Assembly (NCBI RefSeq): GCF_016757215.1
Contig: NZ_JAESIY010000012.1
Span: 62,001 to 126,000 of the forward strand
DNA length: 64,000 nucleotides
Source of the DNA: Fulvivirga sediminis
GTDB lineage: Bacteria > Bacteroidota > Bacteroidia > Cytophagales > Cyclobacteriaceae
Reading direction: 5' to 3'
Under the pieces are notes generated by a model. It was not told the DNA's origin. It made no database searches and saw nothing but the letters and a program-made list of their open reading frames with translations. Below, in pieces: positions 18,501-26,400 of the stretch (its first letter is position 1; each line of letters opens with the position of its first letter). The translations under genes were made by a program, and so were the position numbers.

Positions 18501-19168
18501 TGGAGTATAGTGCTTATGTCATCGCTAGACTCAAAATCATCTTCTTGCTCTTCTTCCACCCCTTGTTTATTATAGTTCTTTACAAAAGGTTTATTTTTTA
18601 TAAGGTTTAGCAGGTTACTACCTATTTCTGATGGCGGAAGCACCACATCGATCATACCGGTAGTCATAGCCGCCTGGGGCATTCCTGAATATTTGGAGCT
18701 TGCTAAATCCTGGCTTATGGTAAGTCCACCAGCCTTTTTTAAAGCCACTATTCCCTGGCTGCCGTCTTGGCCTGTACCAGACAAAATAATTCCAACAGCT
18801 TTTTTACCATAAGACTTAGCCATGGAGGTAAATAACTTGTCAATGCTCGGCCTCGGTCCATGAGCTGAAATATCAGTTATTTCCAAATGAGTATCCTTTA
18901 TGATAGCATCACAGTTAGGCGGCGTAACGTATATATGATTGGGCTCTAATAGCACTCCATCTTCTATAGCTGTTGTATTTAGTACAGTCTTTCTGCTTAT
19001 AATCTCTGTAAGCATACTCTTATACTCAGGGCTCAAATGCTGAGCAACTATAATAGCCACATTGTCCAACCGCTCCGGTAATGACTCCACTAATTCTTGC
19101 AAGGGTGCTAACCCTCCTGCAGACGCACCTATCGCTACCAGATACTCTACAGTATTATTCTTCTCCAA
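15545..19168 (-). CDS. CheB-CheR-PAS-histidine kinase fusion
   Basis: 1207 residues. Domains in order: CheB methylesterase (about 8-190) with catalytic Ser in GASAGG, His in AQHLSPEY and Asp in LSGTGQDG; CheR methyltransferase (about 212-485) with SAM motif GCATGEE and RNLFIYFN; a PAS-like domain (about 520-640). Then comes a coiled coil (about 645-735) built of NEELQ-type heptads, two PAS domains (about 740-860 and 865-975), HisKA with His in ASHELKTPL (about 993), and HATPase_c with NLISNAIKYS, FGNGI and GLGIGLY. All catalytic residues are present. In other bacteria such fusions act on non-flagellar receptors or have moonlighting roles; the target is unknown. No CheA, CheW or receptor gene is present in the window. 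It heads an operon with the receiver gene 18 bases downstream. A PAS/zinc-ribbon gene is divergent from it. Confidence 0.96.
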   Translation of the reverse strand: MEKNNTVEYLVAIGASAGGLAPLQELVESLPERLDNVAIIVAQHLSPEYKSMLTEIISRKTVLNTTAIEDGVLLEPNHIYVTPPNCDAIIKDTHLEITDISAHGPRPSIDKLFTSMAKSYGKKAVGIILSGTGQDGSQGIVALKKAGGLTISQDLASSKYSGMPQAAMTTGMIDVVLPPSEIGSNLLNLIKNKPFVKNYNKQGVEEEQEDDFESSDDISTILHLLEAKIGTDFSNYKESTIVRRLEKRLHDKGFSSVEKYLNYIRNNEDELEEFFKYLLIGVTSFFRDAEAFKMLEQEIEERIKTKDKRERFRVWVPGCATGEESVSLAIMINEILIQTNRYDIKLQIFATDINANALKDARSGIYSKEKLENLPEKLINKYFEKSGENYELVRDIKQSILYTKHDITSNPPFLRLDLVSCRNLFIYFNQRLQNHIFPIFQYALLPDGLLFLGKSETVGNYKNIFSTVNAKYRIFSRKERTSLKPLKLPSTKPLSVDKKISATRNLKNESLSIHEMVKETVYNTYESPYVIIDENMDIIEISGDTNEFLKIRPGLANMNLLRLITEDLQIVARALVTEAIKSMKIARGEVRRYSIGDQKHLARLIVKPLIYSKPGHPYFMVIFESFDIVEPFFASTSEELEDAHMNVQHMQELEYELISNKQHMNTLVQELETTNEELQALNEELQSSNEELQASNEELETSNEELQATNEELENAYVDLRVASQKLTRQKQMMEQIAMASPDLIAVITGDALIFEYVNPSYQNLFSNKKLEGRSMNNANAEFMKLGFMGAINEVQETGKAFHMKEVEYNLNPAKKDNKKSRYFNFSFAPLASEDSSRPDIVIYGVDVSEPVRNRKVAEDSAKFFKTLAESMPQKIWTIDHKGHIAYMNYTLKTYLDVKGEDYSNVDLDECIYAEDLEKVKKTWKEAIDKQIEYTIQYRLYDSNQNYHWHLVRITPLLKRDGSIRVWICTATDIHEQKTIEQKKDEFMGIASHELKTPLTTAKAYMELLKELLIDEEVELSTVRTYSEKALVGMKRLSSLVGDLLDVTRIQTGKLHFELSEVDFDQVVVNATDISTPLSNQHDVIFKGDKTNVKVRGNGEKLEQVMVNLISNAIKYSSNANKVLIATSVNEGKVCFKVTDFGNGIPPQYQSKIFERFYRVQEKEDFSSGLGIGLYISKQIIEAHEGTIGVKSKEGEGSEFFIELPIV
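17035..17160. repeat. Six 21-base units encoding NEELQ heptads
   Basis: Six tandem 21-base units, starting at 17035, 17056, 17077, 17098, 17119 and 17140. Each begins C[CT]TCATT[AT] on the + strand and reads in the kinase as a seven-residue unit of the type xNEELQA/S. They form the coiled-coil linker between the PAS-like domain and the second PAS domain. The unit length equals a heptad, so gain or loss of a unit would keep the reading frame. Confidence 0.85.
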
Positions 19169-19284
19169 TGATTATTCTCGTTATAAAGACCCCAAAACAA
19201 ATAAGTTATTTTATAATTAATAACTTCAAACGATAAATTGTTTAACAAACAAATATGAATATTGTATTATAGTTAAAAAAATTT

Positions 19285-19791
19285 ATGGCCTCTATTTGGA
19301 TAAATGCTGAAAGGAAAATCGTAGACGTGGACGATTCGTGGGATATTTTGGCCAGTAAAAACCAAGCCGATGAACTCTTAAGCGATTCTATTAAGGGAAA
19401 ATATATCACTAGTTTCATTAAGGGAGATCAGATAAGAATGTTTTTAGATGCTATGATAACACGCGTAAATATTACTGAAAAGCCATATGTACTGCATTAT
19501 CGTTGCGATGGTCCTCATAAGGCTCAGTTTATGCGCATGATGGTATCTAAAGAAAACGATGACCGCTTTCTAATAGAGCATGACCTTATTAAGTCCGAGA
19601 AAATTGATCCAGAAATACTTTTTAAGGAAGATGCTACCTCCCCTCAAAAAAGATGCGCTGTGTGCGGTAAAGTTAATTTTAAAGACGGATGGTTCGATGC
19701 GCTTACCAATAGAAAAATATTTGGTACTACTCATGAGCTAAAAACACAATCTACGATATGCCCGGACTGTGAAGATAAAATCCCACACTAA
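19285..19791 (+). CDS. PAS-like sensor domain with C-terminal zinc ribbon
   Basis: 168 residues. Residues 1-110 have the wording of a small PAS-like family (IVDVDDSWDILA... LSDSIKGKYITSFI ... YRCDGPHKAQFMRM) known as single-domain proteins in other bacteria. Residues about 128-165 carry a four-Cys zinc site, RCAVCGK and CPDCEDK, around a TTHELKTQSTIC loop. There is no kinase or output domain. The gene is divergent from the CheB/CheR kinase, with 116 bases between starts, so co-regulation is plausible. It may act as a small redox or ligand sensor interacting with the kinases. That role is inference. Confidence 0.75.
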   Translation: MASIWINAERKIVDVDDSWDILASKNQADELLSDSIKGKYITSFIKGDQIRMFLDAMITRVNITEKPYVLHYRCDGPHKAQFMRMMVSKENDDRFLIEHDLIKSEKIDPEILFKEDATSPQKRCAVCGKVNFKDGWFDALTNRKIFGTTHELKTQSTICPDCEDKIPH

Positions 19792-19937
19792 AATAAACTT
19801 CATAGATTATTTTCCCTCTCACGTATACAATTATCCCCACCCTAAAACATAAAAGTTATTTAAAAGGCCTATAAGCCAGTGGCATGATATTTCCCTCTAC
19901 TGATTTAGTTGTAAACTATCACCTAAATCAAATTATT

Positions 19938-20102
19938 ATGTTACGATGGATTGTAATTTTTCTTATAGTGGCTTTAGTGGCTGCATTACTAGGTTTTGGC
20001 GGTATAGCTGCAGGAGCAGCGGCCATAGCTAAAATCATATTCTACATATTTCTAGTACTGCTAGTTATTTCGATAATCATGCATTTCGCCAGAAAAGTTT
20101 AA
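19938..20102 (+). CDS. DUF1328 small membrane protein
   Basis: 54 residues from ATG 19938; an upstream in-frame start at 19884 adds a non-homologous tail. It has two hydrophobic helices with the [23 protein letters not shown] motif split over the DUF1328 (YtjA-like) pattern. This is an abundant stress- and stationary-phase-associated membrane peptide of unknown mechanism. A hairpin follows and then a DUF2383 gene, giving a small stress-type cluster. Confidence 0.85.
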   Translation: MLRWIVIFLIVALVAALLGFGGIAAGAAAIAKIIFYIFLVLLVISIIMHFARKV

Positions 20103-20122
20103 AAAAAATAGTATATTAAAAT

Positions 20123-20148
20123 GAAGGCGGTTGATTACAACTGCCTTC
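20123..20148 (+). terminator. Hairpin after the DUF1328 gene
   Basis: GAAGGCGGTT (20123-20132) pairs with AACTGCCTTC (20139-20148), with one G-T pair and a GATTAC loop. The stem is strong, but only a short mixed tract follows, so it may attenuate transcription into the DUF2383 gene rather than end it. Confidence 0.5.
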
Positions 20149-20166
20149 CTATAACCTACTACTGAT

Positions 20167-20634
20167 ATGACTGAAAAGATTGATAACATACAAACTCTAA
20201 TAAAGATCAATGTAGAAGCTAATGAAGGCTATAGAACAGCAGCAAGCTGTGTAAACGACGGGCTGCTAAGCACATTTTTAAACAATAATGCCATAAAAAG
20301 AAAAGAGTTTGCTGCAAAATTAATGGAGAAAGCAAAACTTAAAGAGGTCAAAAGCGGATTATCATCTGACTTACATAAAGTGTGGATGGAGATTAAAAGT
20401 GCTCCAAAAAAGTTCAATGGTAAAGCGGTTTTGGAGGAGTGTGAGAAAGGAGAAAAACATGCATTAAAAGAATATGACAAAGTACTTTCGGGCAAAGACT
20501 TCCCCAAAGACCTTGCGGATATTCTTGAAATTCAAAAAAGAGAAATAAAAAGCAACCTAGAAGAAATTAGTTCATTAAAAAAAGAGCAAAAAGAAGAAGA
20601 TGCTAATAGAAACAGAGAAACACCTGTTCCTTAA
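20167..20634 (+). CDS. DUF2383 four-helix-bundle (PA2169-like) protein
   Basis: 155 residues, mostly helical. The N-terminal half (IDNIQTLIKINVEANEGYRTAASCV ... RKEFAAKL) follows the DUF2383 pattern of ferritin-like helical-bundle proteins that often accompany general stress genes. The C-terminal tail is Lys/Glu-rich. It lies 64 bases after the DUF1328 gene. I see no complete metal-site set, so an enzymatic role is not claimed. Confidence 0.8.
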   Translation: MTEKIDNIQTLIKINVEANEGYRTAASCVNDGLLSTFLNNNAIKRKEFAAKLMEKAKLKEVKSGLSSDLHKVWMEIKSAPKKFNGKAVLEECEKGEKHALKEYDKVLSGKDFPKDLADILEIQKREIKSNLEEISSLKKEQKEEDANRNRETPVP

Positions 20635-20666
20635 TTTTTTATATATACCTTAAATTTTAACATTCT

Positions 20667-20885
20667 ATGGCAAATACTATGGGACCTGAAGAGATGTTAA
20701 TAAATCAGATTGAATTATTAACTGCGGAAGAAGAAAAACTGGAAAGGCTTTACCAGACATATTCTAATAAGAAAAAGGTAAAAATGCACCTCGATGAAGT
20801 GAGAAGCAAAAAAAGTCGACTTTACAAACTATGTTCTATTATGGGAGTATCTAATTTTAAAATAGTAAATACTACCTTTGACTAA
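20667..20885 (+). CDS. Small helical protein of unknown function
   Basis: 72 residues with no recognised family. It is a strongly charged helix (EEMLINQIELLTAEEEKLERLYQ), probably a coiled coil, followed by a basic segment. It is 32 bases after the DUF2383 gene, so likely the last gene of the stress-type cluster; a strong terminator at 21110 ends it. Confidence 0.6.
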   Translation: MANTMGPEEMLINQIELLTAEEEKLERLYQTYSNKKKVKMHLDEVRSKKSRLYKLCSIMGVSNFKIVNTTFD

Positions 20886-21196
20886 AATTTTGAAACAGGA
20901 GACTATAGAACCTCGTTAATCAAATAACTGTGGGTAAATTAATACCCTTTCTACATATTGTTGATTAAGTATTTCCACAGACATTAAGTATAAACCTGTT
21001 TTCCTCTATGATAAAAGAAGTTTATTGATTTGGCACAGAGTTTATATTATTATTATTAATCTTTCTTAACACAAAAGATTAACACTAATAGACCAACAAC
21101 CACACGAATAAAAGCCCGGCTAACACCGGGCTTTTGTTTTATCAAAACATGAGGATTAAAGCCTTGTTTATATATTAAACTATACCTACTGAATAA
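20886..21196. other. Intergenic region before the acyl-CoA dehydrogenase
   Basis: This gap holds the terminator at 21110-21140 and is otherwise AT-rich, with no coding frame. The promoter of the acyl-CoA dehydrogenase must lie between about 21141 and 21196, but no clear TAnnTTTG box is visible there. Confidence 0.5.
21110..21140 (+). terminator. Rho-independent terminator
   Basis: AAAAGCCCGG (21110-21119) pairs perfectly with CCGGGCTTTT (21126-21135), followed by GTTTT. It is a strong stem after the small stress-type cluster. Confidence 0.9.
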
Positions 21197-22549
21197 ATGA
21201 GCGAAAAAGAACAATTAGGCCTACTGGATATGCTGAAAGGCCTGGACCTAAAGAAGTTAAAGGAAATAAGTACTCACATAGATCTTAAAGAAATATTCAC
21301 TTCCATTTCTAAAATGGACAAGGTGGAGATGTACAACCTGATGCGTGCTCTGAAGGCAGGCAACAAAGAGCAGAAGATTCCTGAAGTTAATTCTGATTTC
21401 TATGACCTGAACAGCCTGCTTACAGAAGAAGAGAAAGCGATACGCTTAAAAGTACGTAAATTCATGGAAGAGGAAGTAGAGCCTATCGCTAATGAATATT
21501 GGAAAAAGGGAGAGTTTCCTCATGAGCTGATTCCTAAGATGGCAGCGCTCAACATTTGCGGCCTCACTTTCGATGGAGTAGGCTCAAGCAATCAATCTTA
21601 TTTACTGGAAGGCCTTATATCTATGGAAATGGCCCGAATAGACACTTCAATAAGTACTTTTTTTGGAGTGCAGGCCGGCTTAGCCATGGGGTCTATCTAT
21701 TTTTGTGGGTCTCAAGAGCAAAAAGACTATTGGCTCCCTAAAATGCAAACTATGGAAACCATAGGAGCCTTCGGATTAACTGAACCATTAGTAGGCTCTG
21801 CCGTAGCTGGGGGGCTCACCACCACTGCTAAACGCGAAGGAGATACCTGGATACTAAATGGTCAAAAGAAATGGATAGGCAATGCTACCTTTTCAGACAT
21901 CACTATTATATGGGCGCAAGATGTAGATGACAAGCAAGTAAAGGGCTTTATTGTAGAGAAAGAAACGCCGGGCTTTCATCCTGAAAAGATTGAAGACAAA
22001 ATGGCTCTACGCACCGTTCAAAATGCAGTGATTACTCTTAAAAACTGTAAGGTTTCTGAGGCTAACAGATTGCAAAAAGCTAATTCTTTTAAAGACACCG
22101 CCAAAGTACTTAAAATGACCCGTGCCGGAGTAGCCTGGCAGGCCGTGGGCTGTGCCATAGGAGCCTATGAAAATGCCCTCAAATACGCTACTAATCGCGA
22201 GCAATTTGGTAAACCAATTGCCTCTTTCCAGCTAGTACAGGATCTACTGGTAAAAATGCTAAGTAACCTCACAAGTATGCAAACTTTGGTTTTCCGCCTT
22301 TCTCAGCTTCAAGATGCTGGAACCATGACAGATGAACAAGCCTCGCTCGCTAAGGTAACCTGTACAATGCATACAAGAGAGATTGTGAGTCAGGCACGTG
22401 AAATCATGGGGGGTAATGGCATCTTACTAGAATACAACGTAGCTCGTTTTGTGGCGGATGCTGAAGCGGTATACTCTTATGAAGGCACCAAACAGATTAA
22501 TTCCCTTATAGTGGGCCGAGCCATTACTGGATTAAGTGCTTTTGTTTAA
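21197..22549 (+). CDS. Acyl-CoA dehydrogenase (glutaryl-CoA dehydrogenase-like) with N-terminal extension
   Basis: 450 residues; the family is usually about 380-400. Residues about 1-60 are a charged helical extension (LDMLKGLDLKKLKEIS) unlike the normal start. The rest has the FAD-binding signature AFGLTEPLVGSAVAG, the KKWIGNATF strand, and the C-terminal helices with REIMGGNGILLEYNVAR. The catalytic Glu lies in YSYEGTKQINSLIVGRAITG, the position used by glutaryl-CoA dehydrogenases and the ACX4/ACAD group. It oxidises an acyl-CoA to the enoyl-CoA, passing electrons to an electron-transfer flavoprotein. The substrate is not certain. It stands alone. Confidence 0.9.
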   Translation: MSEKEQLGLLDMLKGLDLKKLKEISTHIDLKEIFTSISKMDKVEMYNLMRALKAGNKEQKIPEVNSDFYDLNSLLTEEEKAIRLKVRKFMEEEVEPIANEYWKKGEFPHELIPKMAALNICGLTFDGVGSSNQSYLLEGLISMEMARIDTSISTFFGVQAGLAMGSIYFCGSQEQKDYWLPKMQTMETIGAFGLTEPLVGSAVAGGLTTTAKREGDTWILNGQKKWIGNATFSDITIIWAQDVDDKQVKGFIVEKETPGFHPEKIEDKMALRTVQNAVITLKNCKVSEANRLQKANSFKDTAKVLKMTRAGVAWQAVGCAIGAYENALKYATNREQFGKPIASFQLVQDLLVKMLSNLTSMQTLVFRLSQLQDAGTMTDEQASLAKVTCTMHTREIVSQAREIMGGNGILLEYNVARFVADAEAVYSYEGTKQINSLIVGRAITGLSAFV

Positions 22550-22722
22550 TTCTTACTGATAGGTACATAGGCGCATTTTTTGGTTAAAAAAAAGGTTTTT
22601 TAGGCTCGATTTCCTTATATTTAATATATAATAATTTATGCAAACGATTGAAGGAAACGCTATACATCCTAGAGTCATTGGCTAGCTCTATTTTAATTTT
22701 TTCTTTTACACACTAACTAACT

Positions 22723-23157
22723 ATGGAGTTAAACTATAATAAACTAGCCATGGTGGACAAAGGATGCATCAAAGAATTAGACGGAAACTTAAACTATGGC
22801 TGCTATATAAAAACAGGCAGACTGTTATCTCTGGTATTGCATACACTAAGAAACAGTTTTACCTATCACCAGTCGGCTCAGTTTATAGAACAATTATCTA
22901 ACCCGTTAAAAATAATTTATATTCAAAATTGGAAGATATGTCCACCTGGCAAACCATTAAAAAAAATAGACCATATAACAGAGGTAGCCTTTCGGAGGAA
23001 TCGCTACAAAGATTTATGGCATAATAAGATGGAAGCAAATGAGGCCATAACGGCTACATTAAAAGTACTATATAAGCATATTGATTTTACTTCTACGGAC
23101 TTTTTAGAAGATAGTTTGAAAAAAGAAATCATGCAGTTATGTACTATTAAACAATAA
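22723..23157 (+). CDS. DUF2267-like protein
   Basis: 144 residues. The segment GRLLSLVLHTLRNSFTYHQS, followed by AQFIEQLSNPLKIIYIQNWK, matches the pattern of DUF2267 (LRAVLHALRDRL... AQLP..LRGLYYDGW). A second half-repeat follows (ATLKVLYKHIDFTSTDFLEDSL). DUF2267 proteins are small helical proteins that travel with stress or redox genes in bacteria. The function is unknown. It is followed 17 bases later by another small gene, probably co-transcribed. Confidence 0.7.
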   Translation: MELNYNKLAMVDKGCIKELDGNLNYGCYIKTGRLLSLVLHTLRNSFTYHQSAQFIEQLSNPLKIIYIQNWKICPPGKPLKKIDHITEVAFRRNRYKDLWHNKMEANEAITATLKVLYKHIDFTSTDFLEDSLKKEIMQLCTIKQ

Positions 23158-23174
23158 CTTAAATAGCTACTACC

Positions 23175-23405
23175 ATGAATAATTCAAGATTAGCCTATTG
23201 TATCAGGCGATGTGGATCGCACTGGAAAGTAACAGAAAACCACAGCAGAGAAAGTATTTACTCTGCAGATGATTTTAACACGGCGCTCAATACCACCATT
23301 GGTATTGCCAAAACTAATCTACCCTCAGAGGTGTGGATTTTTTCAGAGCATGACGAGTTAGTTGAAAAAAGAATTTACCCTAACTTCTCTGATATTTATG
23401 TTTAA
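23175..23405 (+). CDS. Small DUF2188-like protein
   Basis: 76 residues. The N-terminus (HWKVTENHSRESIYSADDFNTALNTTIGIAK) is similar in layout to DUF2188 (short strand 'WaVk..g', then helix), and the end (EVWIFSEHDELVEKRIYP) continues the strand pattern. The match is weak. It lies 17 bases after the DUF2267-like gene and is closed by a strong terminator. Confidence 0.55.
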   Translation: MNNSRLAYCIRRCGSHWKVTENHSRESIYSADDFNTALNTTIGIAKTNLPSEVWIFSEHDELVEKRIYPNFSDIYV

Positions 23406-23435
23406 ATAAATGATAATAGGTGCAGAGATTGATAA

Positions 23436-23485
23436 AGTAAGAACATTCCTTTATTTGCAAAGAAATGTTCTTACTGGTATTTTTT
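23436..23485. terminator. Strong hairpin terminator between convergent genes
   Basis: AGTAAGAACATT (23436-23447) pairs perfectly with AATGTTCTTACT (23464-23475), with an inner CTTT/AAAG stem. A T-run at 23481-23485 overlaps the stop codon of the CheB/CheR kinase on the - strand. Confidence 0.85.
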
Positions 23486-26400
23486 AAACAGTATCTAAAC
23501 GGAAGCCTATAGTAGTTCCTTTATTGACACCTTCGCTGTCGATGTATATTTCACCCCAATGCCTTTGTATGATCTCTTTACTGATATATAAGCCTAAGCC
23601 AATACCGCCGGTATGGTTAGCTTCATCTACCTGATAGAAACGATCAAATATCTTATTCATTTTATTCTTATCTATTCCTATTCCCTGATCATGCACTTCT
23701 AACCAAACACTTTTATCATCAGTGTTAAGCGATACTTTTATCTCTTTATCAACTGGCGAAAATTTCACTGCATTAGATAAGAAATTCAATATTACCTGTT
23801 CCAGGCGCGGCTCGTCTCCTTTAATGAATTTATTGGTATCACCTTCCACTATTATAGTATGACTTGTAGTGGGCATAAAATTATCCACAGTATTCCTCAC
23901 AAGAAGGTCGAAATTGAGTCTGTGAAAATCGATTCTCACTTTATCTGCTTCCAAACGGCTTACATCCAACAGATCAGAAATCAGCTGATTTAATTTAACT
24001 AAAGACCTGGAAGCCTTTTTTATATAATTCTTAACATCACCCTCAATATTGTCTTCTTCAAAGCGCTCTTCAATGAGCTGAACATACGCATTTACAGACG
24101 TGAGAGGAGTTTTTAACTCATGACTGGCCACATTAAGAAACTCGTCTTTTTTCTTTTCGACCATTTTCTGGTCGTTAATATCCACTGCTGCTCCTATAAA
24201 GCCAAGGAACTTGCCATTGGCATCAAAACGTGGTACTCCTTTATCAAGTACCCATCTATAACCATTCTCCTTCACGTTATAAAGACAGTACTCTACATTA
24301 TATTCTTTTTTATTCTTAAGTGCTGTTCTTAAAGCAGAAGTATATGCCCCTCTATTTTCGTCTTTAATAAAATTTAACCAGCCCAGCCCCTTCAGCTCTT
24401 CATCTTCAGCTCCTGTAAATGAATTCCACTCTTTGTTAAAATAGTTGAATTTTTCATCTATATCATATAGCCAAATCAAAGCTGGGGTAAGATCAGCAAT
24501 TATTTTGAAGCGCTCACTAAATTCCTGCAACCTATCACTCAAACGCTTAATCTTAGTAATGTCCTGAGTCAGATACATGATTTTATCCACCTCTCCGTTT
24601 TTCTGTAAAGGTATGGCCGTAAGGATGTATTCTAGATCATTATACTTAAAGGTAAGCTGTTGCTGGACTCCATGGTTAAATGTATCTCGGAAAACAGACC
24701 ATATTTTTTGCTTAGTTCCCTCATCAGGATTATAAAACATGTGCTTTTTACCTACATAATCATCACTTTTCAAATTGGCCAGGTCCAGCCCCTGCCCTCC
24801 TACAAACTCCATCACAAAGTCCCTATTAAGTATTCCTATGGTACCATTTGGCAAATTATCTGTTACTGCACGGTATAAGATCTGATTGTGCTCCAGCTCG
24901 TCTTTTATGTGTATTAGTTGCCTTTCCTTATCTAAGAGATTATCATTAGAAATCCTAAGCTCACTATTAGCAGCAGAGAGTTCTTCATTGGCTGATTGTA
25001 ACTCCTCGTTGGATGTTTCTAGTTCTTCGTTAGAAGACTTCAGTTCTTCATTGGCTGACTGCAACTCTTCATTCAGAGATTGTAACTCTTCATTAGAAGA
25101 TTCCAGCTCTTCTGTAAGAGTTTGCAAATGCTCTCTTGCAGAAGCCAGCTCATGCTCCAATTCGTCAATTTTATTTATATTATAATCTTCAGGAGAAACA
25201 TCCCTATCCATGTACTTATAGATACCTTGCAGGTTAATTTTTTCAAAAATCACCATAAAATAACCTGGTGCATTTTGCCCCGCTAATGGCAGTATTTTGA
25301 TCCTCACATAGTGTATCTGATCAAACAGATGGAATTTAATAATGCTACTTGCCTCTGTAACTTTAGACTTTTTCACTTTGGTAAGCAGCGCATTAAGCTC
25401 AAGTACCATTTCCTTATTGACCATTTTCAGGAGATTAGCACTCATGGAACCTTCACTGACCTCCAGGTAAAGTCTTACGCTTCCTCTTATCTGTTTTATT
25501 TCGGCATGCTCATTAATGATTACCAATGGATTCTCATAATATTCGAACAAAGTCTCCTTGGCCACATTCATTAATGACAAATGGTTAGAGGGCTTATCTT
25601 TAGGCCTTTTCTTGCCACGAATATCTCCTCTAAACTTGCTAAACAATAAAGGATATAATGGATTACCCACTGCCCTTCTAAATATTTTATGCTTTACATC
25701 CTGCTTATCAAAAAGCTCCTGCATTACACTGACGCTTTCGGACTTACCCAAAAACAAAAGGCCATCATTTTTCAATGAATAATGAAAAATTTTAAGCGTT
25801 TCCTTTTGAAGATCATTATTAAAGTATATCAAGAGATTTCTACAAACTATACAATTGAGCTTCACAAAGGGAGGATCTATGGTAATATCATGCTTAGAAA
25901 ATAGTACCATCTGTTTCAATATTTTCTTTACCTCATAGCCTTTTTCTGTTTTTTCGAAATACTTTTCTTTGATTTCGGCGGGCATATTCTCCAGGCTACT
26001 TGCATCATAAACGCCTTTACGGGCTTTTGCTAGAGCTTTCTCATCAAGGTCCGAAGCAAATATTTGGACCTTCCGTTTTTGTATCGCCTCTCCTAAAATC
26101 TCATGAAGCAAAATAGCTATGGTATAAGGCTCCTCACCAGTAGCACAACCCACTGACCATATTCTGAAGGCCTCATTAATAGGAACTTTCACCAGCTGAT
26201 TCTTCAGCTCCGCATGTAGTGATTCAAAAGATTCTTCATCTCTAAAAAAATCAGTAACCCCGATCAGTACCGTCTGGAAAAGTTCTTCAAGCTCATCCGG
26301 AGTTTCTTTCAGATAATCATAATACTTGGCCAGGTTATCCATTTCTAAACTCTCCACCCTCTTGTCAAGCCTTCTCATAATGGTGGTAGACTTATATTTA

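Noticed and set aside
15741-18610. Several + strand frames of 60-75 codons under the first CheB/CheR kinase
   Set aside because: They are Ser-rich shadows of Glu/Leu-rich kinase codons and change with the repeat units.
17035-25127. Regular short repeats that could be taken for a CRISPR array
   Set aside because: Units are directly adjacent with no spacers, are 21 bases long and encode coiled-coil heptads in a long gene.
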